From: Torymus aiolomorphi
Taxonomy: Eukaryota > Arthropoda > Insecta > Hymenoptera > Torymidae
DNA length: 64,000 nt
Assembly (NCBI GenBank): GCA_036365515.1
Contig: CM070873.1
Coordinates: 89,888,173 to 89,952,172 of the forward strand
Reading direction: 5' to 3'
This document shows, one piece after another, positions 11,940-24,573 of the stretch (position 1 is its first letter; every line of letters starts with the position of its first letter). The position numbers and the translations under genes are program-made. The notes under the pieces are model-generated. The model saw only the letters and a list, made by a program, of their open reading frames with translations, was not told the origin of the DNA and did not search any database.

Positions 11940-12926
11940 GTATTTGTAAAAATTGAAAAACCACTTTTCATTGCTTAATTTTAAGAGTTTTTGTAATTAT
12001 TTTTGTCGTTTGTAGCATTTTAAAATTATTTAATAAAATATATTTAATATTTTCAATTCTTCGGGCAATAAATACATGAATTATAAGTAATTTAGACCCA
12101 TGGGAATCCATCGATTTAGCTGATTTTGGCCTCAGGAGCCACTAGGTGTACACGCCCTTAATGGATACGTATACGAAAAATGCCCATTTTAAAAAATTCG
12201 TAACTTTTGCAAAAGTCCAAAAAAACCTAACGAAACCAATTGGGTCGTTTTCTAGAAGGTTGATACTTTTTTTTCCGCTAAATCCGAGTCCAATTGATTT
12301 TCATAGAAAAAAGTTACAGGGGTGCCAACATTGCGATTTTTGAAAATCGACCATTTTCAAAGAGCTGTATGTTTGCTTGTAGTTAATCAAATCAATCGAT
12401 CGCTCAGTTAAAATGAAACGCCTTTTTAAGACGAAGAAAATAGGCACCACCCGATCTCAATATCTATAAAACTCGAGGAACTACAGAGGTTGAAAGATGA
12501 CCCAATAAACGAAAATATTTAGATTCACGTTTTCCTCTGTGTAAAAATTTCATTGCGTTATTTTTAATCCACAAATTTTTTTTCTAAAACTAGACAATAT
12601 AACTAAAAAATTCTTTTTTGAATCATTCGAATCGATCAAAAAATGAGCCTTACAGAATTTTTCGAAAATACCCATATTTTGATGATTTTTCGAAATTCAG
12701 CAGAGTGTAGCTGTCTCAATTTTGAATATCGGGGGCTAATACTGCGGCTTTCTCACTTTTTTTATGTGTACTTTTACAGGAAAAATTAGCAAGGAAATCG
12801 GTTGACCTCCTGCGACCGGTTATGACCGAAAAGTACAAGAACGACCCATATATATATATATATATATTTTTTTTTTCATCATTTTGTTTAAGTTTTAAAA
12901 ATAAAATAATAATACACATGTTACAG
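11940..12926. other. AT-rich intergenic or intron DNA
   Basis: No gene is recognised. A short TA microsatellite lies near 12846-12870, just upstream of a coding exon. It ends in a plausible splice acceptor (TGTTACAG at 12919-12926). Confidence 0.5.
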
Positions 12927-13608
12927 ACGAAAAAAATTCAATATATTGGAGGCGCTAACAAAAGCGAATATATAAGAAATGTACTTCGAGAAATAATGGT
13001 TAAAGAAGTCTCAGAACGATATTCATGGTCAGACCAATCCAGACCCACTCAAGCGGAAACCAAAAAGAAATTTAAAGATATGAAAATCTCCACGATTTTA
13101 GTAGGTGAGTTTCTTTTGTTACTCTGACGCAATTTTTGCGTTGCATTTTTAGACAGTTCTATGAAGATTCTTAAATTAATTGAGTATAGACAAATGCAAA
13201 CTAAAATTGTCATATTTGCATTGTGTTATTAATATTTTCAAAATTAAATTTTAAAATGTAAGATAAAATTAGTGTTAACGAATTTTTATTTAATCCTTCT
13301 AATATTAAAAAATAATGATTTCTTGAAAATCTATGTTCCCTAGCAAATTGAAATGCAAGAAATAGCATTGAATAAAAATATAAATAGGTATTGCAGGCCT
13401 GCCACGTTAAAACAATAACTGGTGTGTACAAAAGAGAATAATATGTAATTTTTATGTTTCAGATGTTGTCTCGAAAACTCCGAAGTGTACAAAAAGTGGG
13501 TGTGAAGGAAGTATCAGGTCGTTTTTACAACATGTAGGCGAAAAAAAAAGGAACCAATGCAACGGGCACGACTCGATAATCTATAGCATTATACTTGCTA
13601 TTTTATAG
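12927..13608 (+). CDS. 3' exons of a DUF4806-like, transposon-associated gene
   Basis: Two exons are read: 12927-13104 (acceptor TTACAG, donor GTGAGT) and 13463-13608 (acceptor TTTCAG, stop TAG at 13606). The splice is phase 1 and joins in frame. The first exon contains IQYIGGANKSEYIRNVLREI and FKDMKISTILVG. The gG...vL...ysW...KkkFkdlki pattern resembles the DUF4806 domain of uncharacterised insect proteins that often accompany DNA transposons. The second exon ends with a short helix-like tail (SIRSFLQHVGEKKRN), as in that family. An AATAAA-like signal follows near 13650. The upstream part of the gene is not visible, so this is a partial gene of unknown function. Confidence 0.6.
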
Positions 13609-13839
13609 TATTGATCGTTATCATAAGTAATTGATAGGACAAATTATTTAATAAAAGTTCTTTTCTAAATACTTTTTTATTTCTTATTTATTTATTAATC
13701 ATTTATTAATTTTTCATTTTGGTATAACATTCCAATATATGAAATAACTAAACCGAGCGAGTGTTAGTGAGCGAAGTAATACAGCTAATTTCTTAATTAT
13801 GTTACGCGTCAGCCTATAATAATACCAAATTAAAATCTT

Positions 13840-14400
13840 ATGAAACTAAAAGTATACTCTGGCTGGCATTTTTTACCGTGCCATATGAAGGAAAAAAGAA
13901 CACATTATACATATATTTTACTAAAAGAATCAAACAATAGTATAATATTAATACTTTTTCTAGAAAACGCGAACTCTTCACGAACAAATTTGAAATGAAG
14001 TCTTTACGAGTATGTGAATCATTCACGGCTGTTTAGGACAGTATTAACATATACAGTGCATTTCTAATGAATACTAAAAGAATACTCTGGCTGGTAAGTT
14101 TAGCGCGCACATATGAAGGAAAAAAGGACACATTCTACATATATTTTGCTAAAAGAATCAAACAACAGTACAATATGAATACTTTTTCTAGAAAACCTGA
14201 ACTCTTTGCGAATTAATTTGAAATGACGTCTTTGCGGGTACATCAATCATTCACGGCTGTTTAGAGCAACACTAAAATATGCAGTTAACTTGTAATGAAT
14301 ACTAAAAGAATACTCTATCTGGCATTTTTACTGTGCCATATGTAGGAAAAAAGAATACATTAAAAATATCGATTCAGAAAAGAATAACATTATAGTTTAA
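13840..14400. repeat. Diverged ~228-bp tandem repeat
   Basis: AATACTAAAAGAATACTCTGGCTGG recurs in variant form at about 13844, 14071 and 14299. Each copy is followed by CATATGAAGGAAAAAAG and CATTCACGGCTGTTTAG. Two full units and one partial unit are present. No coding function is seen. Confidence 0.8.
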
Positions 14401-14706
14401 TATGAATTCTTTTTTTTTTTAATAATTCGAAGTCTTTTGTTTCAGAGATATCTTAAACTTAATGTAAATTGAAAAAATATTGTACTCTTAAAGAGTACTT
14501 AAATTTGGTGTCGAACTCTTTGAGAATAAAAAATGAATACTTCTACCGGACATAGAGTAGATTCTAAAATAATTACAACTGAATACTTTGGGGACAAATT
14601 CTTCTTATTTGGCGAATTCATAAGAATACTTTTGAAGTCTTAATGAACTCTTTATGAATTGTCGGTGCTATCTGGGAATAATTTCCCTTTGACAGATTCT
14701 CTTAAC

Positions 14707-15761
<1,055 letters not shown>

Positions 15762-16150
15762 CTATAAAATTCAAAAAGAAATAAATAATATAAAATAAAT
15801 AATTTCAAATGTACATAAAAAAAAAATTATAAAAATATTATAAACTTATTATATTCACCAAAGACTGTGAGAGTTGTATAATAATCTGAAAATGAAAAAG
15901 AAAAATACACAAAGTATCTATTTTTTATTTTATTATATTTTTTACATTTATAATTATACATTATATAAGTATATATAAAAAATACTTATCTATATATTAT
16001 TAAAGTAATATGCACATATCCCATACCATCAGCTGATTTGAATTAAAAAATAACCACGTATGATATAATATTTTTAGGTTATTTTAGAATTACAATTTTT
16101 GTTGTTGTTCGTTATTATATATGTTCTTTTTTTTCTCTCTCTCTTTCTCC
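15762..16150. other. AT-rich flank upstream of the CDC5L relic
   Basis: A possible further acceptor (TTTTCATTTTCAG, minus strand near 15886) is followed by a short frame that I cannot match to CDC5L. Nothing else is recognised. Confidence 0.4.
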
Positions 16151-16153
16151 TTT

Positions 16154-16355
16154 CTAGTATAACCACAATTTTTTTGTTAGTTTTTTTTTGTTATATTCTT
16201 CTCTCTCTCTCTTCCTTTTCTTGAGTGGAGTAATAAAGTTTATTTATATTATTTCTAGTATAACCACAATTTTTTTGTTAGTTATTTTGTTATATTCTTC
16301 TCTCCGTCTCTCTTTCTTTTCTCGAGTGGAGTAATAAGATTTATTTATATTATTA
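16154..16355. repeat. Tandem duplication, ~103-bp unit
   Basis: TTTCTAGTATAACCACAATT through GAGTGGAGTAATAA is present twice in succession, each copy with an internal CT-rich run. It is non-coding. Confidence 0.8.
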
Positions 16356-16419
16356 CTTACTGCGATACTATTATATCTTCATATACTATATATAGCTGTT
16401 TCAAAAATTCTGACCTATC

Positions 16420-16675
16420 AGCCCCCCTTTGCCCCCCCTCGTCACCCCTCGACCGCCCTCAATTCCCCCCTCAGCGCCCCCTCAATACACCGTTGAAATC
16501 TGTCTCTATCTATGAGTTTTAGAATCTTCAAAGGCCCCTCAATTCCCCCTTCTCCCCCCTCGCTCCCCTTCACCCCCTTCACCCCCTCAATGCCCCCCCC
16601 CCCCCCTCAATATCCGCCCCTCAATGGCCCCCCTCAATGGCCCTCCCTCATTGCCTCCCTTCAATGGCCTCCCAG
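16420..16675. repeat. C-rich low-complexity tract
   Basis: Repeated CCCCCTC and CCCCTCAAT phrases include a run of at least ten Cs near 16594. The complementary strand is G-rich and could form quadruplexes. Translation gives proline-rich peptides without the features of a real protein. Confidence 0.85.
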
Positions 16676-17220
16676 TAGAGACGTAAAAACAGAGTCGGTG
16701 AGACAGAGACGTAGAGACAGAGACGTAGAGACAGAAAGTAGAGCCAGAGGCGTAGAGACATAGACATAGAGACAGAGACGTGAAGACAGAAACGTAAAGT
16801 CGAAGACCGATAGATAGAGACAGAGGCGTACACACAAACACGTAGAGACTGAGCCAGAGACAGAGACGTACAGACAGAGACGTACAGACAGAGACGTAGA
16901 GAAAGAGGCGTAGACAGAAAGACGTAGAGACTGAGTCAGAGACGCAGAGACCGAGTCAGAGAGACAGAGACGTAGAAACAGAAACGTAGAGACAGAGACG
17001 TAAAAACCGAGTCAGAGAGACAGAGATGTAGAAACAGAGACGTAGAGACAAAAAGTAGAGGCAGAGACATAGAGATAAAGACGTAGAGACAGAGACATAG
17101 AGACAGAGACGTAGAGACAAAGATGTAGGGACAGAAACGTAGAGACAGAAATGAGGAGACAGAGTTGTGGAGACAGAGACGTAAAGACAGGGGCATCAAG
17201 ACAGAGACGTGGAGACAGAA
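16676..17220. repeat. GACAGAGACGTA purine-rich minisatellite
   Basis: About 545 bp consist of variants of GTAGAGACAGAGAC, a 14-bp unit with 12-bp variants. The antisense strand is open for long stretches and encodes Leu/Ser/Cys-rich repeats, which is a by-product of the array. A single-strand composition switch from C-rich to purine-rich happens exactly at its left edge. Confidence 0.85.
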
Positions 17221-17350
17221 AGAATTAAGGGGTTGGAATTATTTTATATGAAGATTATTTTAAACATTATTTTAAGGAGGGGTTATAAAATTAAAGAAGG
17301 GCTGATGACAGTGGTAAAAATCTTTTATAAGTTTAGAAAGATATAAAAAG

Positions 17351-18626
17351 TCTATCTTTTCCACGCCACTCAGGAGGTAGATAGAAAGGTGCGTTTTTTA
17401 GAGGTATCCCTTTCTGTGATAATTTTATATACCATGATTGTGTGAAATTATCACAAAAAGGCCTAATTCGTTTAACAAAATGTTGAAGATAATACAAAAT
17501 AATAAAAGAATTATATACGTATGTATATTATGAATTGTTTGAGTAAACCTTAATTAACTACATGAGTACATGCTGTGGGTGTTGAAATAAACTGATTCGC
17601 ACACATAAGTAAAGTTAAATTCATTGTATATTGTATAAAACATAATAGCGCACAATAATTACAATTCTTACAATTTTAGGTTCAGTATATTTGTACAATA
17701 ATTACTTATTTCATTAACAGTCTGTAGTTTAAGCTAACTTGAGTTTAACAATTTAATATTATTTCAATCAATTTGTGTAACTACTAAAAGGAAAATGTTT
17801 AGTATCGCAATGTTACGCTAGTCTTACAAGAGAATTACAATCTGAGTTTTATGAAAATTTTGAGTGTTCAATCATTAAATAGTTGAGTTTTGACATCTTG
17901 TTGTGTGTACGCAACGTGAGTTATAATTCATAATCATGGTGTTGAATTGAATAGAAATCTCTCACTAGAGATAACTGACCTGGTGAGATATGAGTTTGTT
18001 ACTGTATTAGAGATGAGTTTGGCCGCTGTTGAATGTAGAGTTTTGTCAAAAACTTTCTCCTCGGTTGATGTACAATGAAGCTGATTAAATACAAAATAGC
18101 AAACAAATGTTGTTGATTTGATGCATGTGAGAATTACTGACAATCAAATGGTAATGCAGCTTCTGTGCCAACACGTGGTTGGTAACCTAACCTCGCGTGG
18201 AGTGAGTTTTGCTACCTTGCAGCCGAAGCGATTCTACTAATCGTCGATGCACTTTGAGTTGATGCGTGAACGATGGTGAGAAGTGCAGGTGAGCGTGTCC
18301 GATGTCAATGAGTAGAGCCAGTGAATATAAGTTGAGTGTGACCGATGAAAATTACAGTAGCTGGTGCCGAGAGATGGTACCTCGTGGCGAGCTGATTGCA
18401 GAGAGCGAGATCTTGACCTCGTTTTCGTCTTCTCACCTCGTGCCTATCACTGGGGCGCTAATCAAGTTGGCATCTCTCCCATTTACTTATGGGGGAGAGA
18501 GAGAGACAGAGAGAGGCCTTTTTGTAATAATTTTATGAGATCTTGGTATGTAAAATTATTATAGAAAGGGATACCTCTAAAAATACGCGCCTTTCTATTT
18601 ACCTCCTGGGTGGCGTGGAAAAGATA
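17351..18626. mobile_element. 1.28-kb element with ~120-bp inverted repeats
   Basis: TCTATCTTTTCCACGCCACTC at the left pairs with its reverse complement GGCGTGGAAAAGATAGA at the right. The arms continue through AGGTATCCCTTTCT / AGAAAGGGATACCT and CAAAAAGGCC / GGCCTTTTTG. Each arm also contains its own small dyad around the TATA...TTATCACA segment. The interior (17473-18505) has no frame I recognise. It is a non-autonomous DNA transposon or a foldback. The target duplication is not obvious. Confidence 0.7.
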
Positions 18627-18954
18627 GACAACACATTCATTTTTAAATTAACAATGTATATACATTGTTTAATGTTTCACCGTGTTTTATAATGTCCCAA
18701 AAATGTTATTACATAATTTAAGTTTCCTTTTATAATTAAGTTCTTTGACTAACAACACTATTTTGTAAATAAAATAATTTTTTTATAAAATAAAATATTA
18801 ATGAGTACATTAATTTTCGTAGGATGCTTTGAAATTTCAAATCAAATCGTTGATATTCAACGTCGGGGGTTGACGAGCGGGGGTACCCCTCCTAGTAAAT
18901 ATATATGGATATACAATAAATACGTATATAGGCGCATTAAAATTCTCGCACACC

Positions 18955-19112
18955 CATTTCAATGTATATGTAGGGAGGTCGCTCCTTCAGGCTTCTTCTA
19001 TACTTGCCTTCGAAGCGCTCCCGCGCTCCTTGATTCAATGTATATATAGCGGAGGTTACTCCTTTAGGCTTCTTTTATACTTGCCTTCGGAGCCTTCCCA
19101 CGCTTCTTGATT
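18955..19112. repeat. Tandem duplication, ~75-bp unit
   Basis: CAATGTATAT followed by a GGAGG...CTCCTT...GGCTTCTTCTATACTTGCCTTCG segment occurs twice, at 18960 and 19036. It is non-coding. Confidence 0.75.
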
Positions 19113-19407
19113 TAAATAATTTAAATTTAAATATAAATGTAAAGCGAAGGGTATGAATGAGTGTATGTTGAATTTAGTTAAGAAACATTGTAAACCAAGT
19201 CCATTTCTGGGCCAATCAAGGCTGAAATAAAGTTTATATATTACATTAATAAGTGCCGAATAACAAATAATTTCAATAATAAGAAAAAAAATATGTAACT
19301 TTTTAAATATTAATGAATTATTAAATCATTGAAAAAAAAGTATAACGAATAAACATATTTTGTATTTAAAATATACACTATACATATAGGAACAATACAT
19401 TAATTTC

Positions 19408-19807
19408 GAGGAAGCTACCTGCCAATGAATTGGTAGCGGTTTCTTGGGTTGTTGTAAAAACATGTTATAATTGTTTTCCGAGGTGTTAGGAATCAAAATA
19501 CATGGTTTTTGAAAAATGAGTGTGTGTGTGTATGTGTGCATGTGCGTTTGCATGCGTGCGTGTTGATTTTAACCAGACAGGTTTCATTTTTTTGTGTGAT
19601 TGTGAGTAAAAAAATCCGGTTATTGATTGGGCTGATGCGTTTTTGTTTTATTACGAATTTACGATTTTCTCAAATTTTATTCCTGCTTCGTTTTAATGAT
19701 AGGATCGAGATATTTTAATTGGATGGATAGCATTCGAAAGAGAATTTATAATACCTATATTTTCTAAAAAAAAAGCTGCTGCCAATTCATTGACACGTAG
19801 CTTCCTC
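19408..19807. mobile_element. 400-bp element with GAGGAAGC inverted ends
   Basis: The left end GAGGAAGCTACCTGCCAATG is mirrored at the right by CATTGACACGTAGCTTCCTC. The interior has a TG microsatellite (19517-19545) and the phrase GAGGTGTTAGGAATCAAAAT, which recurs inverted near 26195. The family is therefore dispersed: related ends or palindromes (GCTTCCTCTATGAGGAAGC) lie at about 20568 and 26257, and another end lies at 24784-24815. Superfamily unknown. Confidence 0.7.
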
Positions 19808-20559
19808 AAACTTAATTTACTGATTCCTTTAATTAATTTTTAATTCCAATATTTAAAATTTAATACTTTATTTTGTATGGTGAGACTATGTTAAATGGTT
19901 TGTGACTTTTTATTGTTACTCTTTCTATTTTTTATCATTAAAAAGAAATTATTATTATACAATTTTATATTTTACAAAGAGTTTAATACGTGGTTAAAAT
20001 TTTGAGTCGATAAATCTAGTATTCTCTAAGAAAACGCGATTCGAAAATTTTTTTAAAAAATTTTTAACCTCCAATATTTTTTTTCATAATGTACCGATTT
20101 TTTTGGGCATCGAACTCGATCTGAAGATATATAAAAGCTACATCTGTGTCAAATTTCAGGACGATTAGATAATTTTTACTCTTGTTATCGTGCGACAACG
20201 AAAACCCAAATTTTTTCTAAAATAATTTTTTTCTAAATAACAAATGAAGATAATCTCTTGAAGTTTTAATCAAATATAGTCTTCAATGAGTTTAATAAGT
20301 GGTTTATATTTCAAGTCGATAAATAAAATATTTTTTGAGAAATTAATTTATGAAATATAAAAACGTTTTTCCTTAATAACAAATGACAGAGTGAAGATAA
20401 TTTAAATATTAAAAAAAGAAAATATAGGTAATTTAAATACTTTTCAAGAAAAGTTCATTATATTATGTAATAATGGCTGTAAGATATAAAAGAATTTTCT
20501 CAAAATCAACAAATATCGACATATATCGCCTTAAATTATGTCTCGAAAATTTTTTTCAC

Positions 20560-20990
20560 CGTTACAAAGCTTCCTCTATGAGGAAGCAAACTTTTCACAA
20601 AGCTATCAAACCGTGATACGATTCTTTTGTCATTAACAAAAACGTTTTCTTTTAGAATGCTTATAACTCCTAAACTAAACGTTCAATTTTTTTGAGAAAA
20701 ATCATGATAATGCAGAATATAAATACCTATAATCTGTAGAAATTTGAATTCATTCTGTTGGTTATTTTTTGAGGAAAAAATAAAAAAATGAAAAAATTAG
20801 TTTTGTATGTCCAACGATTACGGGAGTAAAATTAACTTAATGGCTTCGAAATTCTTTGTAGAGGTAGATTTTGGATAGTTCTCGGTCGAGTTCTTTGGAC
20901 AAAATGATTGGTCCATAAGTTTCAGAGATATTTGAGGTTACAATTCTTTTAACCTTTTTTTCAAATCGTAATTTCTCGAGAACGGTTCTT
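20560..20990. repeat. Dispersed repeat, inverted relative to 25490-25870
   Basis: From the palindrome GCTTCCTCTATGAGGAAGC to TTCTCGAGAACGG, the segment matches the reverse complement of 25490-25870 (shared phrases: GTTTAGGAGTTATAAGC, ATTATCATGATTTTTCTC, CCAACGATTAC, GAGTTCTTTGG). No frame is conserved. The preceding 19810-20559 is AT-rich and unassigned. Confidence 0.75.
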
Positions 20991-20999
20991 ACGACACGG

Positions 21000-21880
21000 T
21001 ATTTCGCGCGAACAGAAGCTCCGTGCGACCCAGATTACCCATGCGCGCAACAGTTTTTGAACGATAAACCTATTCCTTCTCCTTGTGGAATTTATAAGGT
21101 GCAAGACGAGGAGACTACTCACACACGAAATAAACCCGACTTGGGACTCACTCCCCGATGGGGTGGTCCACGTTCTCCTGCTAGGGCAGCAGGGCTCGCA
21201 TGCTTCGAGCTTTTCGCGGCACTCCGCGAAACCGCTGCGCGGCATCGGTGCCACGAGGATCCTCCCAACTTCCTCGTTCCTTCCCCGCTGGGAAGGAAGG
21301 CTCCACTTGTGGCTCGCGGTAGTTTTATATTCGCTCTCTCTCTCTCACTCTCACACACTATAAATACCCTATACTGGTCCTGGCCTCTCCAACTGGAACG
21401 CACAGCAACTCGTTCTCTCGGATCGATCGCGCTCTCGCCGTTGAGGCAGCTGCTCGTCCTCTCGCTCTCGCTCCGCGTCGGTGCAGCACCTGGTCTCTCT
21501 CTCCTCCAGATCGCAGCTTATGGCGATGGTGATTTCCATTCGCACTCACGCACTATCGAGGGAAAAATATTTCGCGCACGCATTCTCTCCTCTACGGTGT
21601 CCCGGCGAGAAATTTCCCGATCACTCATTCCTACATACATGATGATCGCGTCGTCGCACTCCCCCTCGCTAGGCCTTGCTTTTGCCGACGCGAACACAAG
21701 CCGACTCCTATATTCAGGAGATTTCTCTCCGCAATGGTACCACTGATGGCTCGCGAGATCTACTCTCATTTACGCGCCGCGCTCCTGGCCTTCGCACACC
21801 TTTCGAAGGAGGCTTTTAATCATTCCATCTCTTGGCTACACTAATGGCTTATTCGTTACCTTATGCTACTTGAAGCTACA
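21000..21880. other. GC-rich block, possible LTR of the adjoining gypsy element
   Basis: A sharp rise in GC content begins at about 21000. The block holds CT microsatellites (21336-21352) and a TATAAATA box on the plus strand at about 21360. It lies where the 3' LTR of the minus-strand gypsy copy should be, but I could not delimit TG...CA ends or find the second LTR. The 229-codon plus frame at 21057-21746 has no recognisable domain and I do not call it a gene. Confidence 0.3.
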
Positions 21881-23357
21881 GCCCGTCGATGAGGCATGCC
21901 GCCTCTGCGAGCGCATCCTGGCGACAAATCAGGGCATGCAGTTGCTGTGAAGGTGCTGGGTGGACATGCAGCTGTCGGACCGCCATGGCGTGGTATTGAT
22001 ATTGGTGGCGCGCACCTACCTGTCCATGCGCTCGCCACTCTTGTTCCGCCCTTATAAGGGACAGCTATAGCTGCTCTCTCTGCATAGCGGCTCGCCTCTC
22101 CTCCTTTATGCGCAGCGCTTCGCGGTTACGCCTATCGAACTCCTCCTGGATTCGGTGCTCTTGGGCGAAGTTCGCCGCTACAAACTATGCGTGCGCCGCA
22201 ATGCACTGCGGGCACACCTCAAGGTCAACGCCGTGCCTCCCGCAATTGTAGCAGAACATCCTTACTTTTGGACGGGGGCACCGCGTTTGATCATGACCAT
22301 TTTGCCAGCAATTGAAGCAATTTTATTGTACGCCGGCGGGTCTACTGCTGGATCTGTTGGAATGGGCCTCAGGCCACCAAACATCACACTGTTCAGGCGG
22401 ACGCGTTACGCAGCTGCGGGCTGCTCTCTTGGCACCACTCGACGTCGTCCGTCTCGCTGTTGATGCGGTCTCTCCTCGCGTGGCATGGGTGGTGTCGCCG
22501 GGCGCTCCTGCCTGCATGGCGCACCAGGATGTTCCTCGAGCGACGGAGATGGACGCCGCGACATGTAATCGTCAATCATCAGCTGACGATTGGGGTTGTA
22601 TCGGCGTGCGCGGCGCCTCTGGGTCCTACTCATACGCGGCGGCGTCACGTCTCTCGGCTGTGGCGGTGCGCGCCCCTGCCGCAACTGGCCCGGCTCCGCC
22701 GCTCCTGCGTCGGAGTCCCAATTCTCATCGTCATGTGGCCAGACTCACCCTGGCCTCGGCAGGTCGATCTGCTGCGCTCCGAGGCAAGCTCAGCCACTGG
22801 CGCCGGAACATCCGCGTCCTCAGGCAGCGCCGGGCAGCACCATGTAGCGCACGCTACGAGCTTCATCGGCTCCTCGTCGCTGACGTCAAGCAGGTAGCGC
22901 TCGAGTTCGTCCTCCGCTCGCCTGCTCTCCTCCATGTTCGCGCAATCCAGAGCCCTCGCCTGCTCTGTCTCCTCTCTCTCGGCGTCAGTGCACATCTCTT
23001 CGTCGACGTGCAGCTCGTCGTCTATGACGATGGGGTCGTGTAGGCGGCGCATCGCAACTTCGGCTGCTCGCGCACGCATCTGAGCGACCTCACGCTCCAT
23101 CTCCATGGCCTCAATCCTGTCGACGGCCCGCAGGAATATCGCATCGACGAAGCCGACAGTGGTCCTCTCAGCCTCTTCTCTTCAGCCTGCTCGTACCAAC
23201 TGCGGCTGGACTCTGGGCGCTCCTCCCGGACTTTTGGCGCAACTTCGTCGTTGCGGGGAGTTGGTGGTCTCTCCATTCCCGAGGGGGAAGGTGGCCTCGC
23301 CTCAGCTCCCTCTGCACACGTGTGTGGCTCGCTTTCCATGAATCCTAGAAAACACAA
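21880..23357 (-). pseudogene. Gag-like zinc-knuckle ORF located 3' of gypsy pol
   Basis: On the minus strand a charged, coiled-coil-rich frame starts just after the pol stop. It includes MERPPTPRNDEVAPKVREER and MEMEREVAQMRARAAEVAMR, with an acidic middle. Near 22316-22200 it carries a perfect CCHC knuckle, CFNCWQNGHDQTRC, followed by CYNCGRHGVDLEVCPQC. That is a nucleocapsid signature. Several frameshifts and stops break it. A good splice acceptor (TTTGTGTTTTCTAG) lies just before the first ATG. Gag normally precedes pol, so this could be a gene-order variant, a spliced third ORF, or the gag of an abutting second element. The same knuckle layout is seen in the gag at 59472-61770. Confidence 0.55.
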
Positions 23358-23387
23358 ATGATTAGATATTTGTTCATTATATATTTT

Positions 23388-23879
23388 TCACGACCCTAGG
23401 GGGAATAAATCGCTTAAGTTCCGATACGTGCGCCTTTGCGATACGCCGCGTGTCCCCACCTCTACACTCTCGAGAACATAAACCGACGGCGATTTAATCT
23501 CTACAATCTTTAGCGGTCCCTAATATTTTGGTGCTAATTTCGCGGAAAACTTATTGATTCTACTAGATAATGAGTGAGTTCGCCGCATCACCAAGTCCCC
23601 CTCGCTAAACTGAACGTCACGCTTGTTTTTATTGTATAACTCTCGCGTCTGCTTCTCACGCGCCTGATCGATGTGTCTCGCTATCAAATCTTGAAACGCA
23701 TCTAGTCGTTTAATTCTATCGATTCAAACTTCCGGCGGCACTCTTAATATCGGACGCGCTTCCTCTATTTCCCTGCGCAGACTCTTTACTGGAAGCGGAT
23801 TTCTGCCGAAATTCAAAAATGCCGGCGACACGCGCGTTGTCGCTTGAATCGCGGTGTTAATTGCCTGTCGCAATTCATG
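23388..23879 (-). pseudogene. Ty3/gypsy integrase C-terminal half and pol end
   Basis: The minus-strand frame, ending at TGA 23390-23388, contains the typical end of a gypsy integrase: a SPAFLNFGRNPLPVKSLRRE-type stretch, a helical linker (AFQDLIARHIDQAREKQ) and the GPY/F-like C-terminal region (GDLVMRRTHSLSS...GPLKIV). In-frame stops mark decay. The N-terminal half lies at 40082-40713. The two halves are separated by the TA-flanked long-TIR element, and they meet in the same reading frame if that element plus one TA is removed. Confidence 0.8.
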
Positions 23880-24240
23880 TACATGGAGAAAAATTTTTGA
23901 GTAAAATTTATTATTTTAATAAAAGAATTTATTATTTTTCAGTGTAGTGCTGGGACATACTCAACTTGTTTTAATTTTTACTATTTTAAATAGTACTATT
24001 TAAGATTTAGAAAGCAAATTTTACTTTTTGAAATAATAATTTTTTATTCTGTCGAAAATAATGTAAAAAATTTTTAATTCAGCGCTTTGCGCATTTTTCT
24101 TTTTTCTATATATATATATATATATGGGTATTTTACTATTATTTAAATGTTATTTATTTTTAACCAATACACATTTTATAATTTAAGTATCACATATATA
24201 CAAGAAAAACATTAAATTTAGAAATGAAAAAATTTTTTCA

Positions 24241-24303
24241 GACACTGGGAATCGAACTCGGGACTCTTGGCACGGCAGTCGGACGCTCTAACCACTCACC
24301 TAT
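24241..24303 (-). ncRNA. tRNA-like sequence in left arm of the long-TIR element
   Basis: On the minus strand TAGGTGAGTGG (A-box like) is followed by TTAGAGCG and, 38 bp later, GAGTTCGATTCCC (B-box like). The anticodon arm does not fold cleanly, so it is not a functional tRNA gene. It is a tRNA-derived relic that may still attract RNA polymerase III. A mirror copy is at 27147-27208. Confidence 0.55.
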
Positions 24304-24573
24304 AAAAGACTTACAGTTACTCATTTCGAAACTGATACATAGGCTAGACTACGATGTACGCGCTATTGCTTTTTGTTTTATTAATCGATACATAATTAAA
24401 TAAGAATAACATTATTATCAAATTTAATATTGTTACTTTATTTAAAAATATTAGAAGTAAATAACAATAATTTTTTTCATCAGAAATAAAGGACATGAAA
24501 AGGGTATGTTTATAAATCCCTACCATACCGACGTCATCATTTAATTTTTATTTACTATAATAAATCCTGCGAT

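Noticed and set aside
16587..17199. Antisense Leu/Ser/Cys-rich frames resembling membrane proteins
   Set aside because: By-product of the GACAGAGACGTA repeat.
21057..21746. 229-codon plus-strand frame in GC-rich DNA
   Set aside because: High GC lowers stop frequency. No domain is present, and it lies where a gypsy LTR is expected.
22312..23043. 243-codon plus-strand frame
   Set aside because: It is the shadow of the minus-strand Gag-like frame, which has the CCHC knuckle.
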